Source of the DNA: Bacillus sp. B15-48
GTDB lineage: Bacteria > Bacillota > Bacilli > Bacillales > Cytobacillaceae
Assembly (NCBI RefSeq): GCF_016879755.1
Contig: NZ_WOFU01000002.1
Coordinates: forward strand, 678,024-742,023
Direction of reading: 5' to 3'
DNA: 64,000 nt
Part shown: positions 16,516 to 26,293 of the stretch, piece by piece
How positions within the stretch are numbered: the first letter of the stretch is position 1
How the letters are laid out: each line of letters begins with the position of its first letter
Translations under genes and position numbers: made by a program
Notes under the pieces: model-generated
Database searches by the model: none
What the model was told of the DNA's origin: nothing
What the model saw: only the letters and a program-made list of their open reading frames with translations

Positions 16516-17193
16516 CTAGCGGCCTCCTTCGAATCTAGTTAAGTTTGGTCTCTGTTGAATTAAAACTTGTAATCTATCAACAATGATTTGTTTATTATTG
16601 GCTATGTAAGCACATTCCATTTTCGAGTCATCATCCGAACTTTGATCTGGTGCACGATTAATGCATTCACTGATTCTCAGCTGCGATGGTTTCATGACTG
16701 ATGCGGCAATGACTGCCTCATCATTGCCATTACAGCCTGCATGCGCAATTCCCTTTAAAGTACCCATAATAAAAATATTCCCGCTCGCTTTTACCGTTCC
16801 CCCAGGATTCACATCGCCAATTAACAGTAAATCCCCTGTTACTTCAACAACTTGTCCGGACCGAATCACGCGTGCAATCGTGACGATTTGCTGTTCTTGC
16901 CGCAGCTGTTCCGCTTCCTCTTTTGTCACTACATTTGTTTTTATTTCATCTACAATTAGGTGTCTTTTTTGCCGAATCAACTCTTTAAGCTCTTCCTGCT
17001 GCGCGACCGTTAAATACCGATTGCCCACTTCGACTTTCACCGTAATTAATTTATCTTCTTCCTGCATATAGCTTGAGCTTGAAATTTTCCGATCCAGCTC
17101 TTTCTTTAACTCTTCATAGGAACATGTATCATCGAGATGGAGCGTCAATCCGTCTTTCGTCCCTTTAATCGTCACATTTTGTGCATTATTCAT
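16516..17193 (-). CDS. minC: MinC, FtsZ assembly inhibitor
   Basis: MinC blocks Z-ring assembly at poles in complex with MinD. The 225-residue product has an N-terminal domain (about 1-100) that contacts FtsZ and a C-terminal beta-helix domain (about 105-215; [36 protein letters not shown]), the family hallmark, which dimerises and binds MinD. It is followed after one base by minD and preceded by mreD at 113 bases. Confidence 0.96.
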   Translation of the reverse strand: MNNAQNVTIKGTKDGLTLHLDDTCSYEELKKELDRKISSSSYMQEEDKLITVKVEVGNRYLTVAQQEELKELIRQKRHLIVDEIKTNVVTKEEAEQLRQEQQIVTIARVIRSGQVVEVTGDLLLIGDVNPGGTVKASGNIFIMGTLKGIAHAGCNGNDEAVIAASVMKPSQLRISECINRAPDQSSDDDSKMECAYIANNKQIIVDRLQVLIQQRPNLTRFEGGR

Positions 17194-17306
17194 ACTAGAT
17201 GTTCACCTCAATGATAAAAAGAATTCGACATTTCTTCATGAATTCCTTTCTATATATGGCATTCCATTTATTTTTCTCTGCTATTTTATTGATATTGATT
17301 AAAGCC

Positions 17307-17825
17307 TTAATCATTCCGTAAAGTCTCAGCATATTTCTCACTCTGCCGTTTAATTGGATAAGCTGTCAATAGAACGAAGATTACATTTAAGATTAAAGTG
17401 GGAATTAAACGCATATCCAGGAATGCAGAAAAGCTTATATTTGTAATATGAATCAATAGATTCAACACATATACACTCATTTCCAACAAAGCAATACATA
17501 GAATTGAAGCAAATGAAACTAGGATGATATTCGTTTGAATGATTTTCATTACATTCAAAAAAATCGTAATGACCAAAGGGAATAAGAAAAGATAAATGCC
17601 GATAATTTCGGTATACACGATATCAAACAATAACCCAAAGAGGAAACCATACAAAATCCCATGTTTTGAATCGCCATAAATACTCAAAAAAAACAGGGCA
17701 ATGATTAAAAAACGCGGGACAAAAATAAAATGGCCATTAAATAGGTCAGCAGGAAACAACTGGGTAAAAAGCCCTTCAAATACAAACAGGAAAAGAAGCA
17801 ATAGAGGGATTATCAATCGCTTCAC
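17307..17825 (-). CDS. mreD: MreD, rod-shape-determining membrane protein
   Basis: A 172-residue integral membrane protein with about five or six hydrophobic segments over nearly its whole length. MreD is part of the elongasome with MreB, MreC, RodA and PBPs. Its GTG start overlaps the mreC stop by 4 bases, indicating translational coupling. Recognised by hydrophobic profile, size and strict position after mreC. Confidence 0.93.
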   Translation of the reverse strand: MKRLIIPLLLLFLFVFEGLFTQLFPADLFNGHFIFVPRFLIIALFFLSIYGDSKHGILYGFLFGLLFDIVYTEIIGIYLFLFPLVITIFLNVMKIIQTNIILVSFASILCIALLEMSVYVLNLLIHITNISFSAFLDMRLIPTLILNVIFVLLTAYPIKRQSEKYAETLRND

Positions 17826-18706
17826 AGGCTTTCTCCCTCCTCGTCTTCGTCTGCTGTTGTTTCTGGTACTGCCATTCCTCTTCGAAGAATCATTACATGT
17901 TCAATTTTATACAGATCAGCAGAAGGCCTTACGTAGGCAGTCTGATTTAAACCAAATTGATCAGAGACAACGTCAACGACATTTCCGATTGGCACATCCC
18001 CTGGGAAAACGCCACCCATCCCCGATGTGACGACCAATTGATCTTTTTCAAGTTCGGCATCCACTGGCAATCCCTTTAAAAGCAGCCACTCATTTTCTTT
18101 ATCATAGCCTTCAATTGTTCCAAACAGTTTTTTATCCCCTTGCAGAGCAGCCGAAATCCGATTGGTTGGATCGAGTGCACTTAATAATTGCACCGTTGAA
18201 GTAAAAGGAGTAACACTTTTTACTTTTCCAATTAAGCCTTTCGCTGTCATCACTGCCATGTTCTTTTCAACCCCATGGGAAGAACCGCGATTGATAATGA
18301 TTAGTTCATGCCAAAGGCGATCAGGGCTTCGGGAAATGACCGTTGCTTGCATCGGATCATAGTCGCCAATAGAGCCTTCAATCTCAAGAATTTCCTTTAA
18401 CTCGTCATTTTCCTTTTCAAGCGAGTATACTTTTGCCTCAAGCCGAGCCATATCTTCTAGATGTTTCTTTAATTCTTTATTTTCTTCATATGTATTCTGT
18501 AAGTCTTTCATATTCTCAAAAAGACCGACTACATATTGAGTCGGTGTTGAAACAAGGTTTTGAACCCAGCCGGTTGTATCTTTAACAAATTTCTCCGGCC
18601 ATGTTAATTCATCCCGATCTCTTAATGAGAACCCAATTAATGCCACGAGAATAATAATGCTGACAAGCAATATAATCAAGCGTTTATTAAGAAAGAACTG
18701 TGGCAC
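17822..18706 (-). CDS. mreC: MreC, rod-shape-determining protein
   Basis: MreC is a bitopic membrane scaffold of the lateral wall machinery. The 294 residues show a transmembrane segment at about 8-27, a coiled coil at about 60-110 (rich in Glu/Lys heptads), then the beta-barrel MreC domain (about 120-278) with VIGKVKSV-like and VTSGMGGVFPGDVPIG motifs. The start is GTG at 18706. It lies 119 bases after mreB, in the mreB-mreC-mreD order. Confidence 0.96.
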   Translation of the reverse strand: MPQFFLNKRLIILLVSIIILVALIGFSLRDRDELTWPEKFVKDTTGWVQNLVSTPTQYVVGLFENMKDLQNTYEENKELKKHLEDMARLEAKVYSLEKENDELKEILEIEGSIGDYDPMQATVISRSPDRLWHELIIINRGSSHGVEKNMAVMTAKGLIGKVKSVTPFTSTVQLLSALDPTNRISAALQGDKKLFGTIEGYDKENEWLLLKGLPVDAELEKDQLVVTSGMGGVFPGDVPIGNVVDVVSDQFGLNQTAYVRPSADLYKIEHVMILRRGMAVPETTADEDEEGESL

Positions 18707-18825
18707 TTTTTACACCTCAAATTTCTGTATTTAATATAGGTTGTTTTTTCAAAGCTGGAGCAGCTTGCAATGATATGCAGCTGTCTCCCGCTTTTTCATT
18801 TATCTTCTGAGAAGCTAAATTTCTT

Positions 18826-19848
18826 TTATCTGGATTCTTTTGCTCTGTTTTTAAATATGTCGATGTTGTCAAGGGCTTTTCCAGTACCGATGGCGACGCA
18901 GTCGAGAGGATCTTCGGCGATTAAAACCGGCATTTTTGTCTCCTCAGCAATGACTTTATCAAGATTACGAAGCAATGCTCCGCCGCCTGTTAACACAATT
19001 CCTCGATCCATAATGTCAGCCGCAAGTTCTGGAGGTGTGTTTTCGAGTGTTAGCTTTACTGCATCGACAATTGCATAGACTGTATCATGCAATGCACTAG
19101 AGATTTCCTCCGCGGTAATTTCAATTGTTTTCGGCAGTCCTGTTAACAAATCACGACCGCGGATTTCCATGTTTTCAATTCCTTCTGGGTCTCCTGCTGC
19201 ACCGACTTCCATTTTAATCGATTCTGCCGTCCGTTCACCAATCATCAAATTATAATTTTTACGAATATAATTGATAATGCTGTCATCCATCTCATCTCCA
19301 GCAATGCGAATCGATTGTGATGTAACGATTCCTCCGAGAGAAATAATCGCTACTTCTGTCGTTCCCCCGCCGATATCAACAACCATACTTCCTGTCGGTT
19401 CCCAAACAGGTAAATTCGCTCCGATCGCTGCTGCAAATGGTTCTTCAATTGTAAACGCATCTCTCGCACCTGCCTGGCGAGTAGCATCAACGACAGCGCG
19501 CTCTTCAACCGCTGTAATTCCCGAAGGTACACAAATCATTACATATGGTTTGCCGGCAAATAATCCTTTATTTTTCGTTGCTTGCTTTATATAGTATTTC
19601 ATCATCGTTTCTGTCGTTTCATAATCAGCGATGACACCATCCTTCATTGGACGAAGGGCAACAACGTTTCCTGGAGTCCGGCCAATCATATTTTTAGCAT
19701 CATTTCCTACAGCGACAATTGACTTTGTATCTGTTTGAAACGCGACTACAGAAGGTTCTCTTAAAACAATTCCTTTTCCTTTTACATAAATAAGTGTATT
19801 TGCAGTCCCTAAGTCAATTCCCAGGTCCCTTGTCCCAATTCCTAGCAT
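18826..19848 (-). CDS. mreB: MreB, actin-like cell-shape protein
   Basis: MreB polymerises under the membrane and directs lateral wall synthesis in rods. The 340-residue actin-fold protein has phosphate-1 [14 protein letters not shown] (about 8-21), phosphate-2 [13 protein letters not shown] and the adenosine motif VLTGGGALL. It is MreB and not Mbl, given its mreCD neighbours. An upstream TATAAT near 19.95 kb is a plausible -10, with a weak -35. Confidence 0.97.
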   Translation of the reverse strand: MLGIGTRDLGIDLGTANTLIYVKGKGIVLREPSVVAFQTDTKSIVAVGNDAKNMIGRTPGNVVALRPMKDGVIADYETTETMMKYYIKQATKNKGLFAGKPYVMICVPSGITAVEERAVVDATRQAGARDAFTIEEPFAAAIGANLPVWEPTGSMVVDIGGGTTEVAIISLGGIVTSQSIRIAGDEMDDSIINYIRKNYNLMIGERTAESIKMEVGAAGDPEGIENMEIRGRDLLTGLPKTIEITAEEISSALHDTVYAIVDAVKLTLENTPPELAADIMDRGIVLTGGGALLRNLDKVIAEETKMPVLIAEDPLDCVAIGTGKALDNIDIFKNRAKESR

Positions 19849-19985
19849 AGCGTGTATCTCCCTTTCATAACAAAATGCTATCTATATGTTCGGTTCTGTT
19901 TAGTTGTTAACTTGGCATGATGTCTTCATCCTCGTGCAAAAACCATAAGATATATTATATCCTAACGATAAATAAAATCCTAGTA

Positions 19986-20681
19986 TCAAACATAGCCTTT
20001 TTCTTTTAAACTTACATATTTATTGTCACCAATGATTAAATGGTCAAGCAACTCGATCCCTAGCATTTTGCCGCACTCTACTAAACGCTTCGTCACCTCA
20101 ATATCTTCTCTGCTCGGTGACGCATCGCCGGAAGGATGGTTATGGGCACAAATTATTGAAGCAGCTGAACGGCGAACAGCTTCCCGGTACACTTCCCTCG
20201 GATGGACAATGCTCGCATTCAAGCTGCCGATAAAAACGGTTTGGTGGTGAATGACGTGGTTCTTTGTATTTAAGTAGAGGCAGACAAAATGTTCTTGGGA
20301 AAGAAATTTCATATCATTCATTAAAAAATTCGCCCCATCTTCTGGTGAGCGAATCACATAACGGTCATGATTCGTATGACTGGCTAGTCTGCGGCCAATT
20401 TCAACAGCCGCCAGGAGATGAATCGCTTTCGCTTGGCCAATGCCGTTAATCGCCGTTAATTCTTCTAATGTCGCATCTTTAAGCAATCTTAATCCGTCGA
20501 ATTCTGTCAGCAAGCGGTTCGCAAGCTGTAGAACCGATTCTTTCTTCGTGCCCGTTCCAAGAATGAGGGCAATCAACTCATGATTGGCCAAACTTTGCGG
20601 TCCATTTTGAATAAATCGTTCCCGTGGACGTTCCTGTTGTGGATAATCTTTAATCATTATCGAAGTCGTTGACACTCGCAT
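19986..20681 (-). CDS. radC: RadC (DUF2466) JAMM-fold protein
   Basis: A 231-residue protein with an N-terminal helix-hairpin-helix region (about 40-95, LEELTAINGIGQAKA) and a C-terminal JAB1/MPN metalloprotease-like domain with HNHPSGDASPSRED at about 178-191. Despite the name, no DNA-repair role is established for the family. The start is uncertain: ATG 20681 or GTG 20675 follow GGGAGG, with the GTG better spaced. An open frame extends to a TTG at 20741, overlapping maf, but without a ribosome site. Confidence 0.93.
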   Translation of the reverse strand: MRVSTTSIMIKDYPQQERPRERFIQNGPQSLANHELIALILGTGTKKESVLQLANRLLTEFDGLRLLKDATLEELTAINGIGQAKAIHLLAAVEIGRRLASHTNHDRYVIRSPEDGANFLMNDMKFLSQEHFVCLYLNTKNHVIHHQTVFIGSLNASIVHPREVYREAVRRSAASIICAHNHPSGDASPSREDIEVTKRLVECGKMLGIELLDHLIIGDNKYVSLKEKGYV

Positions 20682-20737
20682 ATTCCTCCCTATCATTTCG
20701 TTATAGGAAGCTGATTCATAAGAACGCTGTTGCGGGG

Positions 20738-21310
20738 TCAATAAGGAAAGAGATAACCAGATTTCTTTAGTTCACGGACAGTTCTAGCTACAGGTAAGCC
20801 GACCACTGCAAAATAATCGCCCTTTATTTCCCGTACGAAATAACTACCTAACTGCTGAATTCCATAGCTTCCTGCCTTATCAAAAGGTTCGCCGCTCTGA
20901 ATGTAGAATTCTATTTCTTCATGTGACAGCTCCCAAAACGTCACATCTGTTTTTTCGTAAAACTGGGTTTCTTTCGTTGGCGAGAAAATCGACACCCCTG
21001 TAAAGACGGAATGTGTCTTTCCGGAAAGTTCAGCTAACATCGAGTAAGCATCATGATGGTCCTGAGGTTTTCCGAGAATCTTTCCGTTTAATTCGACAAC
21101 CGTATCAGAGCCGATCACATAAGCATTCGGTTGCTTTTCTGCTATAAATCGGGCTTTACGCGCTGCCAGTTCCATAACAATTTCTGGAGGTGTTAACTTT
21201 GGGTCGAAACTTTCATCAACATTTGAACTGGAAATTTCAAAGTTTAAGTGGAGATTTTCAAGAAGCTCTTTCCGCCGTGGAGAAGATGAGGCCAAAATAA
21301 GTCTTTGCAT
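20738..21310 (-). CDS. maf: Maf, septum-associated nucleotide pyrophosphatase
   Basis: A 190-residue Maf/HAM1-fold protein. Maf proteins hydrolyse dTTP, UTP and modified pyrimidine nucleotides, and overexpression blocks division in B. subtilis. Motifs: LILASSSPRRKELL near the N-terminus, SSNVDESF, ARFIAEKQPNAYVIGSDTVV with the catalytic Asp, and GEPFDKAGSYGIQ. The ATG at 21310 (AAAGGTGAT upstream, MQRLILASS) is preferred to the in-frame ATG at 21325. Confidence 0.95.
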   Translation of the reverse strand: MQRLILASSSPRRKELLENLHLNFEISSSNVDESFDPKLTPPEIVMELAARKARFIAEKQPNAYVIGSDTVVELNGKILGKPQDHHDAYSMLAELSGKTHSVFTGVSIFSPTKETQFYEKTDVTFWELSHEEIEFYIQSGEPFDKAGSYGIQQLGSYFVREIKGDYFAVVGLPVARTVRELKKSGYLFPY

Positions 21311-21390
21311 AACATCACCTTTCATAAAAATTGTTATTGGGGAGATACATGTTTATCGTAACAAACTTCGCAAGTCCCGACAATCTTTTC

Positions 21391-21427
21391 AAAAGAAAAT
21401 AACAAGATCGAATGGACCTTGTTATTT
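21391..21427 (-). terminator. Terminator after spoIIB
   Basis: AATAACAAG pairs with CTTGTTATT around an 11-base loop, followed by TTCTTTT on the minus strand. Confidence 0.75.
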
Positions 21428-21460
21428 TCGACTATTTCCCAGAAAATATACGAGGATCAT

Positions 21461-22462
21461 TTACTCCCCAATCATCTGCCAAACGGCAATGACCGATAAA
21501 TTTGCTGTTTGCAGTCCCTCATGATTATTTGCTAAAAACGCTTTCGCTCCGCTTTCCAGCCCTGCCTTTAAGGCAAGAATCTCGTTATTTTCCAGACTTG
21601 ATTCGGCAATCGTTTCTAGCTGCGCCAAATGAGTTTCGACCTTACTAGCTGAGTCAGAATTAGCAGAAATCCCGGCCGAGAGCAAAGTAAACAGCTCAGC
21701 TGCATTCGTCAACACACCACTTTCTTGAGCATTAATATTTTGCAGGTTTTTCTCCGGAAGTTCATATGGCTTGGCAAACACTTCAGCCCCCTTGCTTTCA
21801 AGCTCAGCTGCAACCGTTTTTGCGTCTTCAAGCGTAGGAGCAGTAGCGAGCAATAACGCATAGTTGCCATTGCTCGGAACAGATTGGGCATGAATTCCTT
21901 TCCCCGCTAACGATTCCACACCGCGATCTGCCGCTTCTTTAGTAGAAAATACCCCCCCTTGAACGACAAATGTTGACGATGCTGCCAACTCGCCGGTCGC
22001 TGTATCTGAATTTGCTGGAACCTCAGAGCTAGGCGGAGTTATATTCGGCTGAACTCCTTCTTGAGGCTTTGAAGTAACTGTATTTAAAATGATGAGACCA
22101 AAACCTAAACCGACAACTACTGCCAACGCGACATTCAATAAAATGCGCGTGAGAAACGGGGGTTGATTCCCCATTTTTTTGATTGCCGGGAGACGAAATG
22201 GCTTCTGTTTGACTTTGGCATCCTGTGGCTTTGAGGAGATTTTTTTGTTGTTTTCATCTACAGCTGTTGGATCCGGAAGAACCCAGTCGAAATGATCGTC
22301 CGCGGATTCCTTACTTGCTGCCGTTTCATTCCATGCGGTGATTTTCGGGGCCGAAGTTGACTCGTTTCCCTTTTGTGGCGATGACTCTATTTCAGCCTTA
22401 TCATGCATATTTGAACGTTCCTGACCGTTAATCTTTATCGTAATTGTTTTTTGCTTGTCCAA
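21461..22462 (-). CDS. spoIIB: SpoIIB, SPOR-domain septal sporulation protein
   Basis: SpoIIB localises to the sporulation septum and assists engulfment and septal peptidoglycan thinning. The 333 residues show a charged cytoplasmic N-terminus (1-100), one transmembrane segment at about 103-128, a Pro/Ser linker and a SPOR domain at about 161-235 (FVVQGGVFSTKEAADRG and similar). The N-terminal KTITIKINGQE resembles B. subtilis SpoIIB. It starts with TTG behind GAGGGGGG and lies between maf and the pilus genes, the expected position. Sequence is weakly conserved in this family, so synteny carries much of the weight. Confidence 0.87.
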   Translation of the reverse strand: MDKQKTITIKINGQERSNMHDKAEIESSPQKGNESTSAPKITAWNETAASKESADDHFDWVLPDPTAVDENNKKISSKPQDAKVKQKPFRLPAIKKMGNQPPFLTRILLNVALAVVVGLGFGLIILNTVTSKPQEGVQPNITPPSSEVPANSDTATGELAASSTFVVQGGVFSTKEAADRGVESLAGKGIHAQSVPSNGNYALLLATAPTLEDAKTVAAELESKGAEVFAKPYELPEKNLQNINAQESGVLTNAAELFTLLSAGISANSDSASKVETHLAQLETIAESSLENNEILALKAGLESGAKAFLANNHEGLQTANLSVIAVWQMIGE

Positions 22463-22516
22463 TTTCAGCCCCCCTCGGTTGGCAGTTAAATTTGTTTCAT
22501 CCTACCATATTCGCAT

Positions 22517-22548
22517 AAAAAAAGAACAAGACTTTTGTCGTCTTGTTC
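22517..22548 (-). terminator. Terminator ending the pilB-pilO operon
   Basis: GAACAAGAC / GTCTTGTTC with a 7-base loop is followed by TTTTTTTA on the minus strand, between pilO and spoIIB. Confidence 0.9.
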
Positions 22549-22579
22549 ACGAAGATTTCGTCAAATTTTTCACTAGATT

Positions 22580-23278
22580 TTATTGCGGCAAATCAGCAAA
22601 ACTAGCAAATGGGTTCTTTTTATTGCTAGGAGCCGGAACATTTAACTCTGGAAGCGGATCTTGCAAATCTTCAAGCTCTGGCATGTAAAAAGCAGATAAA
22701 GTCAGAGAGTAGGAAATGTTCTCCTCTTCCTGATCAACATTCGTTAACTCACTGCCGCCAGAAAAGGAAACCGATTCAATGACAACACGACGATTCAACC
22801 TTTCCAACGTATCAAGAAACTTCATTAATTGAGGATAATTGGGTGAAGTAACGGAAAGATTGACGGTTAGCTTTTTAATGCCGTCTGGAAGCGAAACACC
22901 TTCGCCTTCCTCAGTCGATTCTGGACTGCCACCGTTTGCAGACACTGCCCCTTCCGAAAATGACATGTTGGAAATAAAACTATTGGCGATCACTTCCGCT
23001 TTGTTTAAATCAAGGATTAGCTGCTCCAGCTGTTTCTTAACCGGAACTTTTTTCTGCAGCTCAGCGACACTTTCTGACGTCGGAGCCGTACTCTCACTCA
23101 TCCGCGCCTGGACCGCAGCTAGCAGTTGCTCCTCGACCTCCAACTGTGCCTGCTTATTAACGATTGTTTCCTGTTTTGGCTTTAAATAAACGAAGTAACT
23201 GCCAACTAAAAACGAAGCTAAAATTACAAGTGCAACAATGAAAAGAATCCATTCATTTTTTGAAAAACGAAGATTCAC
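22580..23278 (-). CDS. pilO: PilO-like type IV pilus inner-membrane alignment protein
   Basis: A 232-residue bitopic protein: short cytoplasmic N-terminus, transmembrane helix at about 12-31 (ILFIVALVILASFLVGSYFVY), coiled coil at about 35-85, then a ferredoxin-like periplasmic-type domain. PilO pairs with PilN to link PilM to the pilus platform. The GTG start overlaps the pilN stop by 4 bases. Assigned from architecture and order pilM-pilN-pilO; sequence conservation is low in this family. Confidence 0.8.
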   Translation of the reverse strand: MNLRFSKNEWILFIVALVILASFLVGSYFVYLKPKQETIVNKQAQLEVEEQLLAAVQARMSESTAPTSESVAELQKKVPVKKQLEQLILDLNKAEVIANSFISNMSFSEGAVSANGGSPESTEEGEGVSLPDGIKKLTVNLSVTSPNYPQLMKFLDTLERLNRRVVIESVSFSGGSELTNVDQEEENISYSLTLSAFYMPELEDLQDPLPELNVPAPSNKKNPFASFADLPQ

Positions 23279-23943
23279 GATGGCTCGCCTCCCTCATGGA
23301 GTTCTGCCGTATTTTGTTCGTGCCGATTAATAAATGAACGGTTCAGCTGCAATTGATATTGACCAATATATCTTGGCACAATGGTTTGGAGATTTTCTGA
23401 TGGCGGCTGCTCAACTGGCGGCACTTCCTCTTCCTCGTTTGCAGCTACAGGATCATTGGTCTCTACATTTCTTGTTGTCACAGAAGAAAGCGTGACTTCT
23501 GTTGTCCAATCCGAATCAAGTAAGTTTTTTAAATAATAGGCCGCTTCACGGCTCGTATCAAATTGGACTGTCACATTTACAGAACCATGTTCTGAGTATG
23601 AAATCGTTTCGATAAATCCACGCTCTGGCAATAAACTTGTCACCTGCTGAATGATTGGAACGGTTTTCAGCGGAGCCGCACTCGCCCAACGAACAGCAGA
23701 TTGTAACATCGAAGCAGAATTCGATGCTTGACCACCTTTTCCCTTCGCTTCCTCGATTTCAATCAACCTTTGAGTCGTCGTAATTTGATTTTCTAACAAT
23801 GCAATTTCCGAATCATATCGTGAACCTTGCCAAAAAAGCAAAAACGCTGCAATCACAAGCAGAACAAGCGTTGTAACGAGGAGGAAAATGATTGTGTAGT
23901 TTTTCGGTTCCTTTTTCGGTAACAGATTAATATCAACAAGCAT
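23275..23943 (-). CDS. pilN: PilN-like type IV pilus assembly protein
   Basis: A 222-residue bitopic protein starting MLVDINLLPKKEPKN, which contains the INLLP motif of PilN that binds PilM. It has a transmembrane helix at about 16-40, a coiled coil at about 43-65 and a C-terminal PilN-type domain (about 90-155). A Glu/Pro-rich stretch and a basic tail follow. It lies between pilM and pilO and overlaps pilO. Confidence 0.87.
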   Translation of the reverse strand: MLVDINLLPKKEPKNYTIIFLLVTTLVLLVIAAFLLFWQGSRYDSEIALLENQITTTQRLIEIEEAKGKGGQASNSASMLQSAVRWASAAPLKTVPIIQQVTSLLPERGFIETISYSEHGSVNVTVQFDTSREAAYYLKNLLDSDWTTEVTLSSVTTRNVETNDPVAANEEEEVPPVEQPPSENLQTIVPRYIGQYQLQLNRSFINRHEQNTAELHEGGEPS

Positions 23944-23946
23944 AAA

Positions 23947-24939
23947 TCACACCTCTTTTAACGCAAGTCCCAAAGCTAAATGATACGCAGCTGGCAATGG
24001 TCGATTATTTTCACTCGTTATTTGTCGTGATTTCAAGATTTCAACCGAAAGTTCGAACCGCTTTTGCATTTCGTTTTGGAGCGATGCCAAATACGGATGA
24101 TCCCCAGTCAAAACGATTTTTGAAAGTTCCGCTTGGCCTTTTTTTAAGGAAAATTGATAAAAGGCGATCATCTTTTCAATTTCACGTAAGCTATCTTCAA
24201 TTTGCTCTCGCAATTCTTCGTGCTCACCGATAAATGCAAATTGAGTAAACCCTAATTCATCGGTTTTTCCTTGCCATTGTGTCGAAGAATATGAAAGATA
24301 ATGATGACGCATGAACAAAGGAAATTCATTTTCAAACACACTCATATTGACGAAATCAAGGTCAAATTGAACGATCAGCAAGTTTTCGCTCCCTAGGTGA
24401 TCATTTAAATGATGATATAAACGATAAAGCGCAAGCGCCGAGACATCGGCTGATTCTGGTTTTAATTTCACGTCTGTCAGCAAATCTGTATAAGCCTCAA
24501 CATGTTCGCGATGCGCGGCAAACAGAAGGATTTCCTGTTTGCCGCTCGTTTTTGGCAAAACAACAAAATCAAATACGGGATCTTCAAAAGGAAGATGAAC
24601 CGATTCACCGATTTCAATAAACAGATAATTTTCAATTTCATCAATATGAATATCGACAGGGATCTCCACTTTACGAATCGTCACATATGGATCAGGAACG
24701 AGAAAGCGGACTTTGCGCCGTTTAATTTTCCATTCATCGACACATTCCTCAAGAATGATTTCAAGCGTGTCGGGGTCAATGATTTTCCCTTCTTTGACGA
24801 TCCCGGGTGCTAACGAACGCTCGTCCCATTTGATTGGAGTAAGATCATCTGCACTTTTCAGCTCAATATAGCGAATGCTATGATCATTAATGACAAGTTC
24901 AACCGGACGATTATTAAGTATGAAGAGGGGCAATGCCAT
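23947..24939 (-). CDS. pilM: PilM-like actin-fold pilus assembly ATPase
   Basis: A 330-residue cytoplasmic protein of the PilM/FtsA-like actin fold (about 15-325). It begins VELVINDHSIRYIELKS, the first phosphate-like strand-turn-strand of the fold, and contains KVEIPVDIHIDEIENYLFIEIGE in the 1C-like region. PilM binds the N-terminal peptide of PilN and connects the platform to the ATPases. Spacing to pilN is 3 bases. Confidence 0.87.
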   Translation of the reverse strand: MALPLFILNNRPVELVINDHSIRYIELKSADDLTPIKWDERSLAPGIVKEGKIIDPDTLEIILEECVDEWKIKRRKVRFLVPDPYVTIRKVEIPVDIHIDEIENYLFIEIGESVHLPFEDPVFDFVVLPKTSGKQEILLFAAHREHVEAYTDLLTDVKLKPESADVSALALYRLYHHLNDHLGSENLLIVQFDLDFVNMSVFENEFPLFMRHHYLSYSSTQWQGKTDELGFTQFAFIGEHEELREQIEDSLREIEKMIAFYQFSLKKGQAELSKIVLTGDHPYLASLQNEMQKRFELSVEILKSRQITSENNRPLPAAYHLALGLALKEV

Positions 24940-24958
24940 TTCGTAAATCCCCCTTTAA

Positions 24959-25708
24959 TTAACGTAAAAGTATGTTTATATACATCGTAACCATTTCATC
25001 GCCGAAATAATAAGCGATTAATGTCCCTACAGCGATAAATGGTCCGAACGGAATCGGTTTGCCTTTTTTTACAAAGCCGAAAGCGATGCCAATTACTCCG
25101 AAGAAGGCACCTAATAAGGTCGCACAGAAAAACGCTAAGAAAAACGTTTTCGTACCGACAACAAAGCCGATTACCGCGAATAGTTTAATATCACCGCCAC
25201 CCATGCCACCTTTACTAATGACGGCAATGAAAAGCAAGAGCAGAAAGCCAATCGCTGCTCCAAGGAGCGAGTCCCACCACGGAGTGAGCGGAATAAATAA
25301 CCGTTCGACGAAAAAAATCGCCGCAAACACGAGCAACACTTTATCGGGAATAATCATATAGGCTAAATCAGAGGCAAAGATAATGACAAACAGGGAAATC
25401 AATGTCAAGGCGATGAGCAATTCGCCATTCCAGCCAACAACGAGCGGTGCGGTAGCGAACAACACCCCGGTTAAAAACTCGATCCCCGGATAAAGCGGCG
25501 AAATCCGCGACTGACAGCCGCGGCATTTCCCTTTTTGAATAAAGTATGACAATACTGGAATCAATTCCACGGCCCCGAGCTTATGGCCACAGCTTGGACA
25601 ATGCGAGCCCGGCGACACGATTGATTGTCCTACCGGGACGCGGAGACCGACAACGTTGTAGAAGGAGCCTAGGGTGATTCCGTAAAGGAACAATAGTATA
25701 TAAATCAA
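24959..25708 (-). CDS. comC: Prepilin peptidase/methylase (PilD/ComC type)
   Basis: This bifunctional aspartate protease cuts and N-methylates type IV prepilins. The 249 residues have the N-terminal domain with zinc-site cysteines CPSCGHKL and CRGCQSRI (about 38-73) and catalytic aspartates in FASDLAYMIIPD and GGMGGGDIKLF, within about seven or eight membrane spans. It corresponds to B. subtilis ComC, which stands alone beside folC; here it is one gene of a pilus operon and likely serves both pilin and any ComG-like substrates. Start is TTG at 25708 with AGGA seven bases upstream. Confidence 0.95.
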   Translation of the reverse strand: MIYILLFLYGITLGSFYNVVGLRVPVGQSIVSPGSHCPSCGHKLGAVELIPVLSYFIQKGKCRGCQSRISPLYPGIEFLTGVLFATAPLVVGWNGELLIALTLISLFVIIFASDLAYMIIPDKVLLVFAAIFFVERLFIPLTPWWDSLLGAAIGFLLLLFIAVISKGGMGGGDIKLFAVIGFVVGTKTFFLAFFCATLLGAFFGVIGIAFGFVKKGKPIPFGPFIAVGTLIAYYFGDEMVTMYINILLR

Positions 25709-25721
25709 TTGATATTTCCTT

Positions 25722-26186
25722 TTATGAACCAGGAATAGTTACTGTAGTTTCATCACCAACTGGCTTCCAATTATTGGAATCATTCAAATCATCCATTGTA
25801 GCACCACTAATTGTAACTTTAATTGATCCTATTTCGGTTTCACTTGCGTATAATAATATTTGCCCAGTACTATTCGTAATAACCTTTGCCTCTTTCCAAA
25901 TGGAAGTAGATTCAAGAAAACCAGCACCTTGAAGAACACTCTCATCTACAGCAGGTGTAGTTGTAATATCAGTAGGTAATGTATTTTCCGTAGAGTATAA
26001 CTTTGCAGAATTAATTATTTGTACTGCATCTGCCCTTGCTGCTTCAACCCTTGAATTTTGGATAATGTTCCCGATAGCAGGTATTGCAATCGCAGCAATA
26101 ATCCCCAAAATAACAATAACTGCTAAAAGTTCAATCAAGGTAAGACCTTTTTGATCTTTAAGACGTTTTTTCATCATTTGAAACAT
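25722..26186 (-). CDS. pilA: Major type IV pilin (PilA/PilE-like prepilin)
   Basis: A 154-residue prepilin. The leader MFQMMKKRLKDQKG ends at G14, and the mature protein starts L15-T-L-I-E19, with the invariant Glu at +5 and a hydrophobic helix (about 15-38) that both anchors and polymerises the pilin. The C-terminal part is a small Ser/Thr/Asp-rich globular domain without cysteines, so no disulfide D-region. The ATG at 26186 is chosen because AGGGGAG precedes it. The gene lies between pilC and the prepilin peptidase. Confidence 0.92.
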   Translation of the reverse strand: MFQMMKKRLKDQKGLTLIELLAVIVILGIIAAIAIPAIGNIIQNSRVEAARADAVQIINSAKLYSTENTLPTDITTTPAVDESVLQGAGFLESTSIWKEAKVITNSTGQILLYASETEIGSIKVTISGATMDDLNDSNNWKPVGDETTVTIPGS

Positions 26187-26293
26187 ATGTCTCTCTCCCC
26201 TATTAAAAAATAAAATCATATGCATTCTACAGTCCTATTATACTATGAAAAAGGGCACCATTAAACAAACATTTACAGCAACCGACAATTTCC